This document shows, piece after piece, positions 1 through 10,308 of a DNA stretch of 33,264 nucleotides (position 1 is its first letter; every line of letters begins with the position of its first letter). The stretch is from assembly GCA_024364805.1 (NCBI GenBank), contig CM044516.1, positions 32,717,956 through 32,751,219 of the forward strand, in the 5' to 3' direction. Under the pieces are notes generated by a model. It was not told where the DNA came from and ran no database searches. It saw nothing but the letters and a program-made list of their open reading frames with translations. The stretch is from Euprymna scolopes (taxonomy: Eukaryota; Mollusca; Cephalopoda; Sepiida; Sepiolidae). Both the position numbers and the translations under genes were made by a program.

Positions 1-30
<30 letters not shown>
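1..30. repeat. (TA)n microsatellite at window edge
   Basis: Uninterrupted TA dinucleotides fill the first 30 bases. The repeat is cut by the window edge, so its true length is unknown. Similar TA runs recur at 1844-1891 and 2913-2949. Confidence 0.95.
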
Positions 31-33
<3 letters not shown>

Positions 34-34
<1 letters not shown>

Positions 35-1250
35 CTGGGATGACATGGAGCAATTAAGAAAAAGAAAAATACAGATAATAAAGCGTAAAGAATATATGAG
101 CTCTGCATCTCTAAACATAATTCCTAGGTCCTGTACCATTCCATAGTTTTACAGATACATTGTGGTACAGCAGCAAATATTTACTGTAGGGAAATCTTCA
201 ATTACAAAATGGCCGCTTGGCTGTATGATTTTCTCTGATGAAATTTGTATCTTTAAACTTGTGTACATACAAAGAATATTTTTCATTGTTTTCTTAAGAA
301 TTGGTTAAGAAGGATAAACTATGAAAATAATTTAATTAATATGATAAAACATATTTTCACTGAGATTGGGGGGCTTGCCAAAGTCACCACACAGCCTACG
401 GACATGTGTGAGGTGATATTGGCCACCACAGTTTCACATAAAAAAAAAAAAATTGGAGCTACTCCGGGAAAGAGCATTTCAGCAAAGCCTGCAGCAACAG
501 CCAAGGGATAGCAAAGATATTACCCGTGACAGCAAGTCTTCATCCCCAGGTATTTCGGAGGTTCAAATAGTGCCAGCTTTCAGTTCTCAAGCAGCTGATC
601 CAATATTTAAGATGGTTGCTTCCTCTTCAAATGCTGATACCGATATATTGCCAGTCATACAGAATGAAGCGAAAACTAAAAGACAGACAGAACATTTTCG
701 ACATTTTTGAATGGAAAATGGCTGGTACCGTATAAGCACATGTAAAATTTGTGCAGATTCAATAAATCTTGCGTTTTTTTTTAATAAATATAAACTCATT
801 GAGAGGTCTGGTCATTTCAAAATATATATTATAATCAATGTGTACACTCTAGTTTTTATATTGAATAAGCCAAAGTTACCCCTGCCGGGATGACTTCGGG
901 CACGTATAATATCTGGCAACAATTACTAAGACGGTAATATTTGACAAAATCTCCTTTACTCTACGTGTTCCTTCCCACTTTCTTTATAATTCAATACAAG
1001 CAGAAATTTTGTGTGTACCTTATTTTCAAAGATTACAAGAATAGTGTGCCTAATTTGGACCAAAATCAGTTGAGATTACGGTATATCTTCTTTAATATAA
1101 AGCTGAATGTCTGTGTGTACATGTGTGTATGTGTCTGGTCACGAATAGGCTCCTATATGGTTGAATGTTTTAACAAACTGATTACATATAATGATAGAAG
1201 ATGTATCGATACACAATAATGAGTATGTTTGATCTGGCAGAACAGTGGTT
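34..1250. other. AT-rich stretch without a supported gene
   Basis: Only short open frames are present, the longest about 85 codons at 453-710 on the plus strand and 61 codons at 319-504 on the minus strand. They overlap each other, show no domain I recognise and have no clear start context. The stretch includes a TG-rich patch near 1108-1135. I see no RNA gene and no clear transposon end here. Confidence 0.5.
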
Positions 1251-1252
1251 CA

Positions 1253-1695
1253 TTAAAATTGTAGGGTCTGCGTTCGCGCCTGTTCCACAAAGTACGGAAA
1301 TAAAAAATTTAAAACTTGAAAAAAAAAGCTTACAAGTGTTTTTGATATAGATGTACATAAGACTACTTTTATAAGTATGTTTTAATTTAAATAGGGATGG
1401 TATAATAAAATTGTGGGGTCTGCGTTCGCGCCTGGCCTCCATAGAATGGAAATAGGCACACACTTTAATAAAGACGTTTCATATCTATCGGTGTTAGTAT
1501 ACTTTGATAATTATGTTTCCGTTTGAAGAAATATGGTATAATAAAATTATGGGATGTTCATTCGCACCTGACCTCCATAAAATGAAAATATGTCAGAAAG
1601 TTTAACAAGGTTTTTTTTTTTAATGTAGATCCCCAGAATATTGTGATAACTGTTTCAGTGTGAACAGGTATGGTATAATAAATTATGGGGTTGAT
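1253..1695. repeat. Degenerate ~138 bp tandem repeat, three units plus a partial
   Basis: The phrase ATAATAAAATTGTGGGGTCT followed by GCGTTCGCGCCTG and CCTCCATAGAATGGAAATA occurs near 1253, 1402 and 1537, and its beginning appears again near 1675. The spacing is about 135-149 bp. The segments between also match in part, for example the run just before the 1537 and 1675 units. Units differ by many substitutions, so the array is old. It contains no coding frame. Confidence 0.75.
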
Positions 1696-1841
1696 CTATT
1701 TTATTTTTACTTTCATCATATTTTGTTTTGTTTTTTTTACCCCCTAATTCAACCCAAATCTTCAACCCTTCCTTTTCATAACATAAATCAGAGTCCATTA
1801 TTTGTAGGCTGATTGTGAACCCAGTCAACGACGGGTACTTT

Positions 1842-1843
<2 letters not shown>

Positions 1844-1891
<48 letters not shown>
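1844..1891. repeat. (TA)n microsatellite
   Basis: About 48 bases of TA dinucleotide with one C interruption. It creates poly-Tyr/Ile reading frames on the minus strand that are not genes. Confidence 0.95.
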
Positions 1892-1959
1892 TAGCAGGTC
1901 AGCCCGTCTTTGGTCGGGGCTCGGGCCCTCTGTACTATTCATAACTTGCCCTCCATTGA

Positions 1960-2720
1960 ATACACTTGATGTAAGATTTCAAATGTTTAGACCGGAATTT
2001 GTCGGAGTAATTTCGTAGAGACTGTAGAGGTCATTTTCTTAACTTTGGCCCAAATTTTCACCCCTTTCTCTCTATTATCTTGGTCTAAATTGAATTAGAA
2101 ACGTTTCCCCATGTCAAAGTTACCTACATCTAAAATTCCAAGGATAAAATTGTCGGAAGAATTTAGTAGCATCTGCATAGGTCTGCTCATTCAATTTTGA
2201 CCTTTTGGGAGACAAAATTTTCGCTCAATCTGAGTAAAATGCTTGCCGCATGTCTGAAAACGCACTTTGTAGAAAACTCAAATGTTTAGACCCAAAATTG
2301 GCTGAATAGTTTACTAGACACCTCAAAGGTAAGATCTTTTGAACTTTGACGCATCGGCGGCTTAAATGTTCGACCAAAAACGATTAAACAGCTTGCCATA
2401 TCTCTGAATACTCTTTATGTAAAATTTTAAATTTTTAGACAAGAAATTGGCTGAGTAATTTTATAAAATCGCAGAGGTAAACTTTTTTCTTTTTACTTTG
2501 ACCCCAATTTTGACACAATTACATTTATTTGGGGGGTTATTCATATTCAAGTAACATGAATTTAAAATTTCAAGTGTTTAGACCAAAAATTGGCGGAAGA
2601 GTTTGGTAGAGTTTAAAAATTCAAATCGTTGAATTTTTACCCACTGACTAGCCGAAACCTGATTAAAAAGATGTTTCTAAATTTCAACATTTATGACCGA
2701 AAATTGACAGTTATTTGGTA
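1960..2720. repeat. Degenerate ~145 bp tandem array, about six units
   Basis: A core reading roughly TCAAATGTTTAGACCAAAA then TTGGCTGAGTAATTTGGTAGA recurs near 1978, 2133, 2276, 2424, 2568 and 2680, that is every ~110-155 bp. The rest of each unit also matches, with a shared 'CAGAGGT..AACTTTTT...CTTTGACCC' part. Units are strongly diverged. An inverted piece of the same repeat lies at 3490-3860. The array resembles the tandem core of molluscan Helitron-related elements (inference). Confidence 0.75.
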
Positions 2721-2910
2721 AGTAAATGTAGACAGACGCACATACAGACATTTTCAATACTTAAAATAAATATAATCTTATATATATTATAAATTTTCAT
2801 AATGTATGTCTGTCTTTGGAGGGATGTGACGCCGTTTATCTCAGCCTGCAGGCAATCCGCTCGAGCAATTAAGGAAGCAAAGTGAAGCTTATGACCCAGC
2901 GGACGTTTTA

Positions 2911-2912
<2 letters not shown>

Positions 2913-2949
<37 letters not shown>
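2913..2949. repeat. (TA)n microsatellite, probable SINE tail
   Basis: A TA run directly follows, on the minus strand, the 3' end of the tRNA-Ala-like SINE at 2950-3122. It probably began as that element's simple-repeat tail. Confidence 0.85.
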
Positions 2950-2952
<3 letters not shown>

Positions 2953-3122
2953 ATAATTTCGACAGCCAAACAACGTCGCAGCCCATAAAAGCCAAGACAG
3001 TCAATGAACCGGAAGTCCAAGAATCGAGTTTCGCCCTCATTAGACATATCCGAACTCAGGATTCAAAACCCGAGCCTCTTGCATGCGAGGCAAACACTCT
3101 ACAAACTGAGCAAACGCCCCGC
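2950..3122 (-). mobile_element. tRNA-Ala(TGC)-like SINE
   Basis: On the minus strand 3122 to 3056 reads like a tRNA. There is a box A near TTTGCTCAGTTTGTAGAG, an anticodon arm with CCTCG and GAGG around a CATGCAA loop (anticodon TGC, alanine), and a box B near GGTTTTGAATCC. About 100 bp of non-tRNA body follow, then a (TA)n tail. The tRNA part is too altered to be a working tRNA gene. Part of the body, 2963-3028, is repeated at 3359-3424. Confidence 0.65.
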
Positions 3123-3358
3123 ACACACGAATTTCTATTAACCAACACAGATCAAGCAAACCGCGCCGAAATCCGACTGTGAAGTTAACGTACTTCGTCT
3201 CAACAAGGGACGCGATCATCCAACCAGCTATCTCCAATCCGATGTCTCACAAGTAGATATTTTAGCTCGAAAGGACGATGCCATCCAGCAATGCTAACCA
3301 AGCGAGCAACTTATGACAGGATTTTCAGAATGTGAGAGATTGTATATAAAAAATTCCA

Positions 3359-3424
3359 CAGCCAAACAACGTCGCAGCCCACAAGAGCTAAGACAGTCAA
3401 CGAACCGGAAGTCCAATACTCGAG
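3359..3424 (-). repeat. Second copy of the SINE body segment (66 bp direct repeat of 2963-3028)
   Basis: This matches 2963-3028 at most positions, including CAGCCAAACAACGTCGCAGC and the GAACCGGAAGTCCAA part. It lies 396 bp from it in the same direction. It is either a second truncated SINE copy or half of a tandem SINE dimer. Confidence 0.8.
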
Positions 3425-3489
3425 TATATCTATAAAAATAAAAGTGTATGTACGTGTATGTGTATGTGTACATTTCCCTACGCAATAAT

Positions 3490-3860
3490 TGTCAATTTTC
3501 AGTTTACAGACTCGAAATTTGATATATAGGGTGCTGAGAGTTTATAAAATCTTTGTAATCCATTTTCCGCCAGAAATTTGGCTGTTAACAGGTAAAAGTT
3601 CAACGATTTGACTTTTGAGAATTCCACCAAACCCCTCCTCCAATTTTGCGTCAACACAGTTGTATTTTTACATAGAGATTCCTTGGACATGGACCTAACT
3701 AAATAACTTGATTTAACCATACATGTTACTGGGTCATAATTTAAAACATGTTGACGTCTGCGGTCTCTACCAAATTACTCAGACAATTTCTGGTCTAAAC
3801 ATTTTAAATTTTACATAACGCGTATTCAGAGATATAGCCAGCGATTTAATCGGTTTGGGT
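3490..3860 (-). repeat. Inverted piece of the ~145 bp tandem array
   Basis: Read on the minus strand, 3860-3760 matches about 2366-2500 closely: ATATCTCTGAATAC, then AAAATTTAAAATGTTTAGAC, then TGAGTAATTT and CGCAGA. The segment at 3585-3620 likewise matches 2600-2650 inverted. The array therefore continues in opposite orientation beyond the SINE and microsatellite insertions at 2760-3480. Confidence 0.65.
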
Positions 3861-3885
3861 CGGAAATTTGAACTATCAATATAGA

Positions 3886-4512
3886 AATTTATGTATGTAT
3901 GTTTGTATGTCTGCATAAAACTTTCGACAGAGGCGACCGATTTTCACAAGATCAGCTCGAGTCTTCAGACGGCAAATACCGAAAAATTGGCTAAAAATAT
4001 TAATTTCTTTACCTTCAACTGGTCACATTTTTACAAGGATGGGTTGCTTTTTTCGCTAATATTTTCGAAAGTCATCCCCTCTTTTCGATTGTCTAGCCTT
4101 AATTTAAACCTACGTCACTTCCGTATGTGTGTGTGAATGTCTGCCTTAAACTTTGACAGGCGCCACGGATTTTCACAAAACCAGTATCGTTTTGGAGCGC
4201 GAGCCTTCAGACGACAAATGCCGAAAAAGTGGCTAAAACCATTAATATGTTCACCCTCAACTGGGGATTTTCTACAGGGAGAAGTCGCTTGTTCGTCGAT
4301 ATTTTCAACAAACCTTTTTTTCGATTGTCTAGCCTTAATTTAAACCTACGTCACTTCTGGTTTGACGGTGGTCGTAACAGCAAAGACGTCACGTTTTTCC
4401 CCGTTCTTTTCCTCCTTAACAGTACGGGTTTGAGCCTGCCTTCGTCCTACCTCCTTTTTTTTGCTCAACACACACCTACAAATACCCGAGATGCGCCGGG
4501 TACCCATTCTAG
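3886..4512 (+). mobile_element. Helitron-like nonautonomous element, copy 1
   Basis: This is the same family as the copies at 15018, 21171, 23720 and 25821. Shared phrases are 'AAAACTTTCGACAG', 'GATTTTCACAAGA', 'GATTGTCTAGCCTTAATTTA' and 'CTCAACACACACCT'. It ends in a GC-rich hairpin region followed by CTAG at 4509-4512 and then T, as expected for a Helitron 3' end. Its 5' end is degraded and lacks the TCTCACCTGTC start. The inner part is tandemly duplicated: about 3888-4123 and 4124-4360 are diverged copies of one ~235 bp unit. There is no coding capacity. Confidence 0.6.
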
Positions 4513-4514
4513 TA

Positions 4515-4863
4515 TATGAGAAAAATATCCAATCAAAACAATAGTGGTTTACGACTGAAATAATATAAATATCCGACATTGCTTACATACTAAAACTGAA
4601 GTAATTTAAATACTGAGACACTAAGACTTATTGCAGTTCAAATTCAAGGGGAAATTATCGAGAAAACCAAGACAGCAATATATATTAGTACCTGTAGATA
4701 AATAAAAAAAATGGCGATTAACCCAATACAACGACGACAAAAATACTAACAAATTATACGCATTTCAATCGAAAATGGCGGCATTGTAATCGCTGTTAAT
4801 TATAAGAACATGGCCAAACATTTAGAACAAGGATATGTAATAATAATATGCATTATATATTGA
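4515..4863. other. AT-rich spacer, nothing recognised
   Basis: No open frame of interest, no repeat match elsewhere in the window that I can see, and no RNA gene. Confidence 0.5.
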
Positions 4864-6150
4864 CCTTTTTTTTACATAGGCATAACCACTTATCAAAGCC
4901 CAGCAACCACTTGAGGAGAAAGGTTAAGTCTGTACAGTAGTCAATTGGACAATATAGTAATTGTTAGTAATGGAAATTCGGTAAATTTGTTTACTTAACG
5001 GGAACGGCTCATCAATAACTTGTTCACGTTGGACTTGAAGACAATCAGATTGTAGTCGTTTGGAAAGTAAGAAAACGGAAGGCAGTTCCACGGACATGCA
5101 ATTCTTAGAAAGAAGCTTTGCTCATGGAATCTACGTTTAGATTTAAACGAAGATAAACAGGGGAATTATTGATAGTATTTTCAGCTAGACGAGTGTTTCT
5201 TATGGAAGTTTTGCGAGGGGGGACCATAGAATAAGCTCACTCGAGCACTTGCGATGAAAATAACTATAAAGCAGAGAAAAACTCGCAACACCTCCTCTGT
5301 GAGATTGAGATTGCAGAGAAGAGGATAAGACATCTCATACGAGGCTACGAAGTCTATTTTAACTCTATCAAGGCAGGATAAGTACTTTCTAGTAGCTTCT
5401 GCTAAGATGTGGCAACAGTATTCCATCCTTGGACGTATCTGGATCTTATTTAGATAGAGAATTGCATCAGCATGAGATATCTACTTGATCGATAGAAGGA
5501 TCCCACCATTTTTCCAGCGGCCTCGGAAACGGATTTGACTTTCCCAAGTTGAGATCCATTGATTTAAATTGATGGCAGAGAGGGATCAGAGCATTGATTA
5601 TGTAAAGACAAAAGCTTGGTTTTAGATGCATTAAAAGTAACCAGCCACTCCTTTCCTCATTTTACCACGGGCAAAAGATGAGGGTCAGTTGCTTTACTGG
5701 AATACATGTGTTTGATAAGCTTAGTAACATCGCGTACAGATATTTGTATATCACATAGCGTGTTTTCTGATACAGGAGGAAATATTAGGGTTTGCGGCCT
5801 TGGTCGCAACGGGGAGAATTAGCTGCAAAGTTCTTGGCAAATGCTGTCTGATGCTGACGAGATTACTTCAGGCCCATTGATGATAGTTGGGATAGAGCAC
5901 ACGCTTCTGTTCAGAATCCTGTTGCTATTTGTCAAAACTGGTAGGAACCAAGCCGCTGCTCTGCTATTTTGGATTTGACGGACTGAGCATACAACCCTCT
6001 TGCATGTTTTTATTACTTTCTTATAATGGTTGTTGGCAGCCCATAAAGCGGTTTTAGTCTCAATACATCTATTACGTTGGAAGCAATGGAAAAAAGTGAT
6101 TTATGTGTGCAATGGCAGCAGCACACTCTCCAGAGAACCCTAGCTAGCTG
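4864..6150 (-). mobile_element. CR1/jockey-superfamily LINE, internally deleted
   Basis: Read on the minus strand it starts inside the endonuclease/RT linker (residues like WAANNHYKKVIK and a FLPVLTNSNRILNRSVCS block). It reaches 'SSKATDPHLLPVV' and then jumps to 'EWLVTFNASKTKLLSLHN', skipping the RT fingers and palm with the YADD motif. It then runs through 'GKMVGSFYRSSRYL' and 'MEYCCHILAEATRKYLS' to the C-terminal region at about 5200. The 3' UTR ends in TTGATAAGTGG and an A-rich tail at 4864. Several frame changes and stops show it is dead. Its last ~550 bp are shared with the copy at 14049-14645. Confidence 0.75.
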
Positions 6151-6649
6151 TTAGGTTTTTACTGCAACAAAACCTAGTGCAGGTGAAAAAAGTCCATGAT
6201 TAGATTATTAGGAAAGGAGGATGTGCGATACTATAAAAAAATCTTTGAGAGGAAGGTCCAGATATGGCGTGTATTCTCTCCTGACGATTCCTCATTATCT
6301 AGGAGATGAAAGGAAATACTAAACAAAAAAATGAAGATTATAAACACTGTTATATACACGTCTGTGAGTGAATAAACTAAGAAGATGAAGGCCGGGAACG
6401 AAGCGTTTTCTCTCCTGATAACCGACATTAACTAAAAACAGAAATGCTTTTCTTTAAAATGAAAATATCTGAAAAAAATGGTTATATACGAGCCTACAAT
6501 TTAAAGTGTTTCTTTTTAAAACACACGAGATTCTGTGTTCTGCTTTCGTCATAGCGAATTATTGCTACTTTTCTGGTTTAAATTATATTCTATATTGATA
6601 AAAATTTGATGTGTATGAATCAAAGTCACATAAAAATGAGACACATTTA
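6151..6649. other. AT-rich spacer, nothing recognised
   Basis: There is a 65-codon minus-strand open frame at 6231-6428 with no recognisable domain. Two 'TCTCTCCTGA' phrases about 140 bp apart are the only internal similarity I see. Confidence 0.4.
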
Positions 6650-7200
6650 CCATGTGCATTCAATAAGTTTCCAGACATTTTAACAAGCATTTAGAATTAT
6701 CGTAGACTCGATACAATTCAGTTTGTTTTGATATAAGTGACCAACTTTTATGATTTCAGGTACAAATTAACAGCAAAAGCAGGAATTGGCATTCACCGTA
6801 CTAAAGTCATATTGTCACAGCTGGTGAATTTAAAAAAAACAAAACAATCTAGACGTGAGGACACTTTAAAAGGACGATATCAAATAAAATTCTAATTAAA
6901 CATGAAAAATGCTACAGATTCCTATAGAATGCTTTAAACTGCTTTTAGACCATCTTGCATTAATCAAACATCAGTTTTTGAGTAGCATAGAAATTTAAGG
7001 AAGGTAGTGCTCCTCCGGGGGCGATTAAAGGTATGAAGGGAGCAATGAAGACAGAAAACTAGAGTTGATTAGCAAAATACATAATTTTATGGAAGAGAAC
7101 CGCTGTGTGTCTATAGAAACAATAAGTGCACACTTACATCTAATGCTTCAAAGATCAATATCTAAGACCGCTAAGCAAGGTATATAGGAAATCATCAGTA
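6650..7200 (+). mobile_element. mariner-type DNA transposon, 5' part
   Basis: It starts after a TA at 6648-6649 with an end related to TTCAATAAGTTTCCAGAC. It is homologous to 31620-32020 over about 400 bp. Near 7088-7140 the plus strand encodes MEENRCVSIETISAHL, like the helix-turn-helix start of mariner transposases (family pattern 'EENRRVTIDEIAAEL'). The catalytic part and the right terminal repeat are not seen. The sequence merges into unrelated DNA before 7500. Confidence 0.6.
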
Positions 7201-7499
7201 ACCTGTAATCGACCAACCTGCTATCCATATACAGGTGTTTTTTAACCACTCTGCAGCAGAATTGCCGAGGAGTGATAGCGAACGCAGAGTATTACGAGCA
7301 GACAAAAAATGACATATTAAGGAATCAAGACGTGCCGCAGAGACTACTATCCAGAAAGTGCTTCACCATTGTCACATTGAATCTTACTACTCTTCTACGT
7401 GACAAGCGGAAATGTACAGCTTTTATAGCTTGGGTTATCAAAGAGGAGATAATCCATATTCACAACATTCTCCCCCACAAAATTTCTCACTCATAGAGA

Positions 7500-8135
7500 A
7501 TAAAGTCTCTTTAATGTCCAGGCTCCCTACAAACTCGCAGTGGCCGCCTCGGCAGTTCATGAGTAGAGGGCGGAGTACTCAAACAGGAAGGCTCTTCAGA
7601 GCGAGCCTGTTTTGGGCTCTAAAATACCTCGCCCCGAAATGTTTCCTCCTCAGAGGAGTAGGCCGTTCCGCGCCATAGGCAGTCTCTGGATGAACACGTC
7701 TTTTCGGTGCAAGTCCTTCATCTGTCAGGGACTCAGGTGTTGGTCCATTCGAAGTGTCTGAAGGAGCCCCAACGGAGACAGTGTCATTAGACGATGTGTG
7801 TCAGGAACACTTTAAGTGCCATGATCTTCCGGAGGGGCTTCAGTGTCCGGGGGAGTTGCTCTGTCCTCAGGGGTTATCCACGGTTCTGGTACGTCTACGG
7901 TAGGTGCTAGGTCTCTGAGAGACACATTAGACTCTCTACCATCTGAATGTCGTACTAGAGCGTATTGGGAGTTCAGTTCTATGTGCGCTACCTCGTTCAG
8001 CAAGAGATCGTTCTTGGTGTAACGTGCATGTCGAAGAAAAAACATCAGCGTCTACCCGTCTGCGTCAGCGGAATAAGTCTGTCGAAAACGATAACACCTA
8101 AACCCTACCGGCACCAGATGTTCTCCTATTTACTC
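7500..8135 (-). mobile_element. Ty3/Gypsy-type LTR retroelement fossil (pol tail)
   Basis: The minus-strand open stretch of 77 codons at 7812-8045 contains 'HIELNSQYALVRHSDGRES' followed by SLRDLAP. That pattern is typical of the end of Ty3/Gypsy integrase and the post-integrase tail. GC-richer sequence to about 7500 may be the remaining tail and part of an LTR, but I could not define LTR ends or target duplications. It is a broken, old fragment. No gag, protease or reverse transcriptase is visible nearby. Confidence 0.55.
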
Positions 8136-8173
8136 TGAACTTCTCCGGAAAAATTGCTAACATGCAACCGGAA

Positions 8174-8842
8174 TAAAATAAGGGACAACCTACACAAATA
8201 GAGACGCTCAGTATCTCTGCGGCACCGACGTGCTGACCAATGCTAAAATCGCCAGAGATTGTCTATGAGCAAGACATTCTCTGATGCAGAATTGAGGGAT
8301 AACTTACACATTGCTCAACGATGAATCTAGAGATGGAGGGAAACGCTATGGTTGGTTGATGTACGGCGTATCAACCGTTTTCAGGTTATGTAATGCCGAA
8401 CTCACTGATTTTGAAAAAAAAATGTCTAATATAACATTTTATGAAAGTCATTTTCTATTTAACCCATAATTCGGACCTTAACAGGTACTACCACTCCAGG
8501 TCAGAGTGTACCTGGGACCAATGGCAATTAAAGGGCATCCCCACACTCCCCAAAACCCGCAAGCTGGGGGTTCACTATCGGATATAGTTTAAGGTCATAT
8601 TCAGGAACGCTATGGTGATGATAATATATGAATTACGGAATCTAAAGTTAATAGCAATGTGTAAGGAATATTATTTTTTTAGGCTTATGAATAGTAGATA
8701 AACGTTTCAAACACTATTTTTTTATCAAGTTTAATTTCATATCAAAGTAAGACTGAACTAATATCGGCCGTAAAGTGCGTGTTCCAGTCGTTTTGGAAAA
8801 ATCTATTCTTTATGCCACGAATAATTAGGAACTGTTACTCGT
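8174..8842. repeat. Tandem duplication, unit 1
   Basis: This ~670 bp unit begins near 'AATAAAATAAGGGACAACCT' and matches 8843-9530 along its whole length. Shared parts include 'CCTACACAAATAGAGACG', 'GGCACCGACGTGC', 'ACATTGCTCAACGAT', the SINE, and the closing 'AAAAATCTATTCTT'. The two units directly abut. Confidence 0.85.
8352..8605 (-). mobile_element. SINE family A copy, inside tandem unit 1
   Basis: Minus-strand copy of the family seen whole at 21193-21544. It is flanked by a 10-base target duplication AACGCTATGG at 8342-8351 and 8606-8615. It begins at the internal 'TCCTGAATATGACCTT' point, so it lacks the tRNA-like head, and its AACC-type tail is short. Confidence 0.8.
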
Positions 8843-9530
8843 AATAAAATAAAAAAAAACCTACACAAATAGAGACGCGCGATGTCTCTGAGGCACCGAC
8901 GTGCAGACCATTGCTGAAATCGCCTAAGATTGTCCATGTGCAAGACATGCTCTGATAAAAAATTGAGAGATGCCTCAGACATTGCTCAACGATTAATCTC
9001 GAGATCGACTGAAACGCTATGGTTTTTTGGTTAGTTGTTGTACGGCATATCACCCTTTTCAGGTGATTTAATGCCGAATCCAGGGATTTAGAAGAACAAT
9101 TTTTAATAGAACATATTTTAATCAAATCATTTTCTATTTAACTCATAGTTAAGACGCTAACAGGTACTACAACTCAGAGTCAGAATAGACCGGGACCAAT
9201 GGCAATTAAAGGGTGGCTTCACACTCCCCAAAGCTCGCAAGCTAAGGCCTCACCATCGAATATAGCGTAAGGTCATATCCAGGACCGCGAAACGCTATTA
9301 TGGTGATAATATATGAACTGCGGAATCTAGAATTAATAGCAATGTGTAATGAATATTATTTTTTTAGGCTTATGAATAGTAGATACACGTTTCAAACACT
9401 ATTTTTTATCAAGTTTTAATTTCATATCAAACAATAACTGAACTAATATCGGCCGTAAAGTGCGTGTTCCAGACGTTTTGGAAAAATCTATTCTTCATGC
9501 CACGAATAATTAGCAACTGTTACTCGTAAT
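8843..9530. repeat. Tandem duplication, unit 2
   Basis: Second unit of the ~690 bp duplication, diverged from unit 1 by scattered substitutions and small indels. Its end continues into sequence (9531 onward) that matches 22340 onward, so unit 2 keeps the original right flank. Confidence 0.85.
9023..9290 (-). mobile_element. SINE family A copy, inside tandem unit 2
   Basis: This is the same insertion as in unit 1, at the same place and with the same flanking AACGCTAT words at 9013 and 9291. The SINE therefore landed before the tandem duplication. Confidence 0.8.
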
Positions 9531-9780
9531 AAACGCGAACTTCTCACCCCTCTGTTTATAAATGTGAACAGAAATAATAAAACCATCTTGCTTACCCCTT
9601 TTTTATCAGTCGTATACATTTATTATATGGCATTTAGACATCTAAATATTCCTAGCGTGTACTGATTTCAAAACTATAAAATAGAACCACTGTTCAGTTA
9701 TTTTTAACGCCAGAGCTAAACACAAAGGGAGAGGAAAGGTAATGTAAAAGGGATTCTTAACAATCACTAGAGTTTCGTGA
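9438..9780. repeat. 5' flank of gene 1 shared with gene 2 (paralogous block A)
   Basis: Phrases such as 'CGCGAACTTCT', 'TAAATATTCCTAGC' and 'AAAGGTAATGTAAAAG' recur in the same order at 22259-22590. It lies about 1.4 kb upstream of gene 1's ATG. It has no coding frame. It marks a segmental duplication that included the FEM-1-like gene, and could hold the shared promoter or first exon (inference). Confidence 0.6.
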
Positions 9781-10300
9781 GTTATTAATGTTTTAGTGGC
9801 TTTTGATATGTGAACGTAGGAGATTTGAAAAAATACTTACCCGAAGTTTAATTGATTTGTTTTATCAAACGATATATTATGGCCAATATATTTATCGTTT
9901 AAGATTCTGAAATTTTAATTCTTACTTGGATTCACAGGAATCTTTCATCTATTTTTATATCAAGAGACCCCCTTCCTGGGGCTAATATCATATCTTTATA
10001 ATGTACATATTAGATTAGCCTTTTTATCTCCAATACTTTCTCTTTAGTATATTAAGTTTTTCTCGTAAACAATTCTGACAATCGTATACATTTAAAATTT
10101 TCGGTTTTGTGGCTGCCAGTTTCTCTTGTTACTACTTTATTCATGGCAATTTTAGTTCTATACACCTATCTTAAATACTTAAAATGTTCGTTTGACTGCA
10201 TTTACCGATATGAATTAATGCAAATTCTCAATGATCAAACTCCTTTTAAGGTGTAATTTTCTCTGAATTAAACAAAAACCATGTTTATATTAATGTGCGA
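9781..10300. other. AT-rich spacer upstream of gene 1
   Basis: No open frame or repeat recognised. It may contain promoter or 5' intron sequence of gene 1, but no motif I can support. Confidence 0.4.
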
Positions 10301-10308
10301 CAAATTAG

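Noticed and set aside
453-710. 85-codon plus-strand frame near the left end as a gene
   Set aside because: It overlaps a minus-strand frame, has no recognisable domain or exon signals, and is followed by more stops. The composition is compatible with chance.
1655-1942. Minus-strand frame with poly-Tyr/Ile stretch
   Set aside because: The stretch is the translated (TA)n microsatellite.
3056-3122. A functional tRNA-Ala gene
   Set aside because: Acceptor stem pairing is not kept, box B has an extra base, and the unit continues into a SINE body and (TA)n tail.
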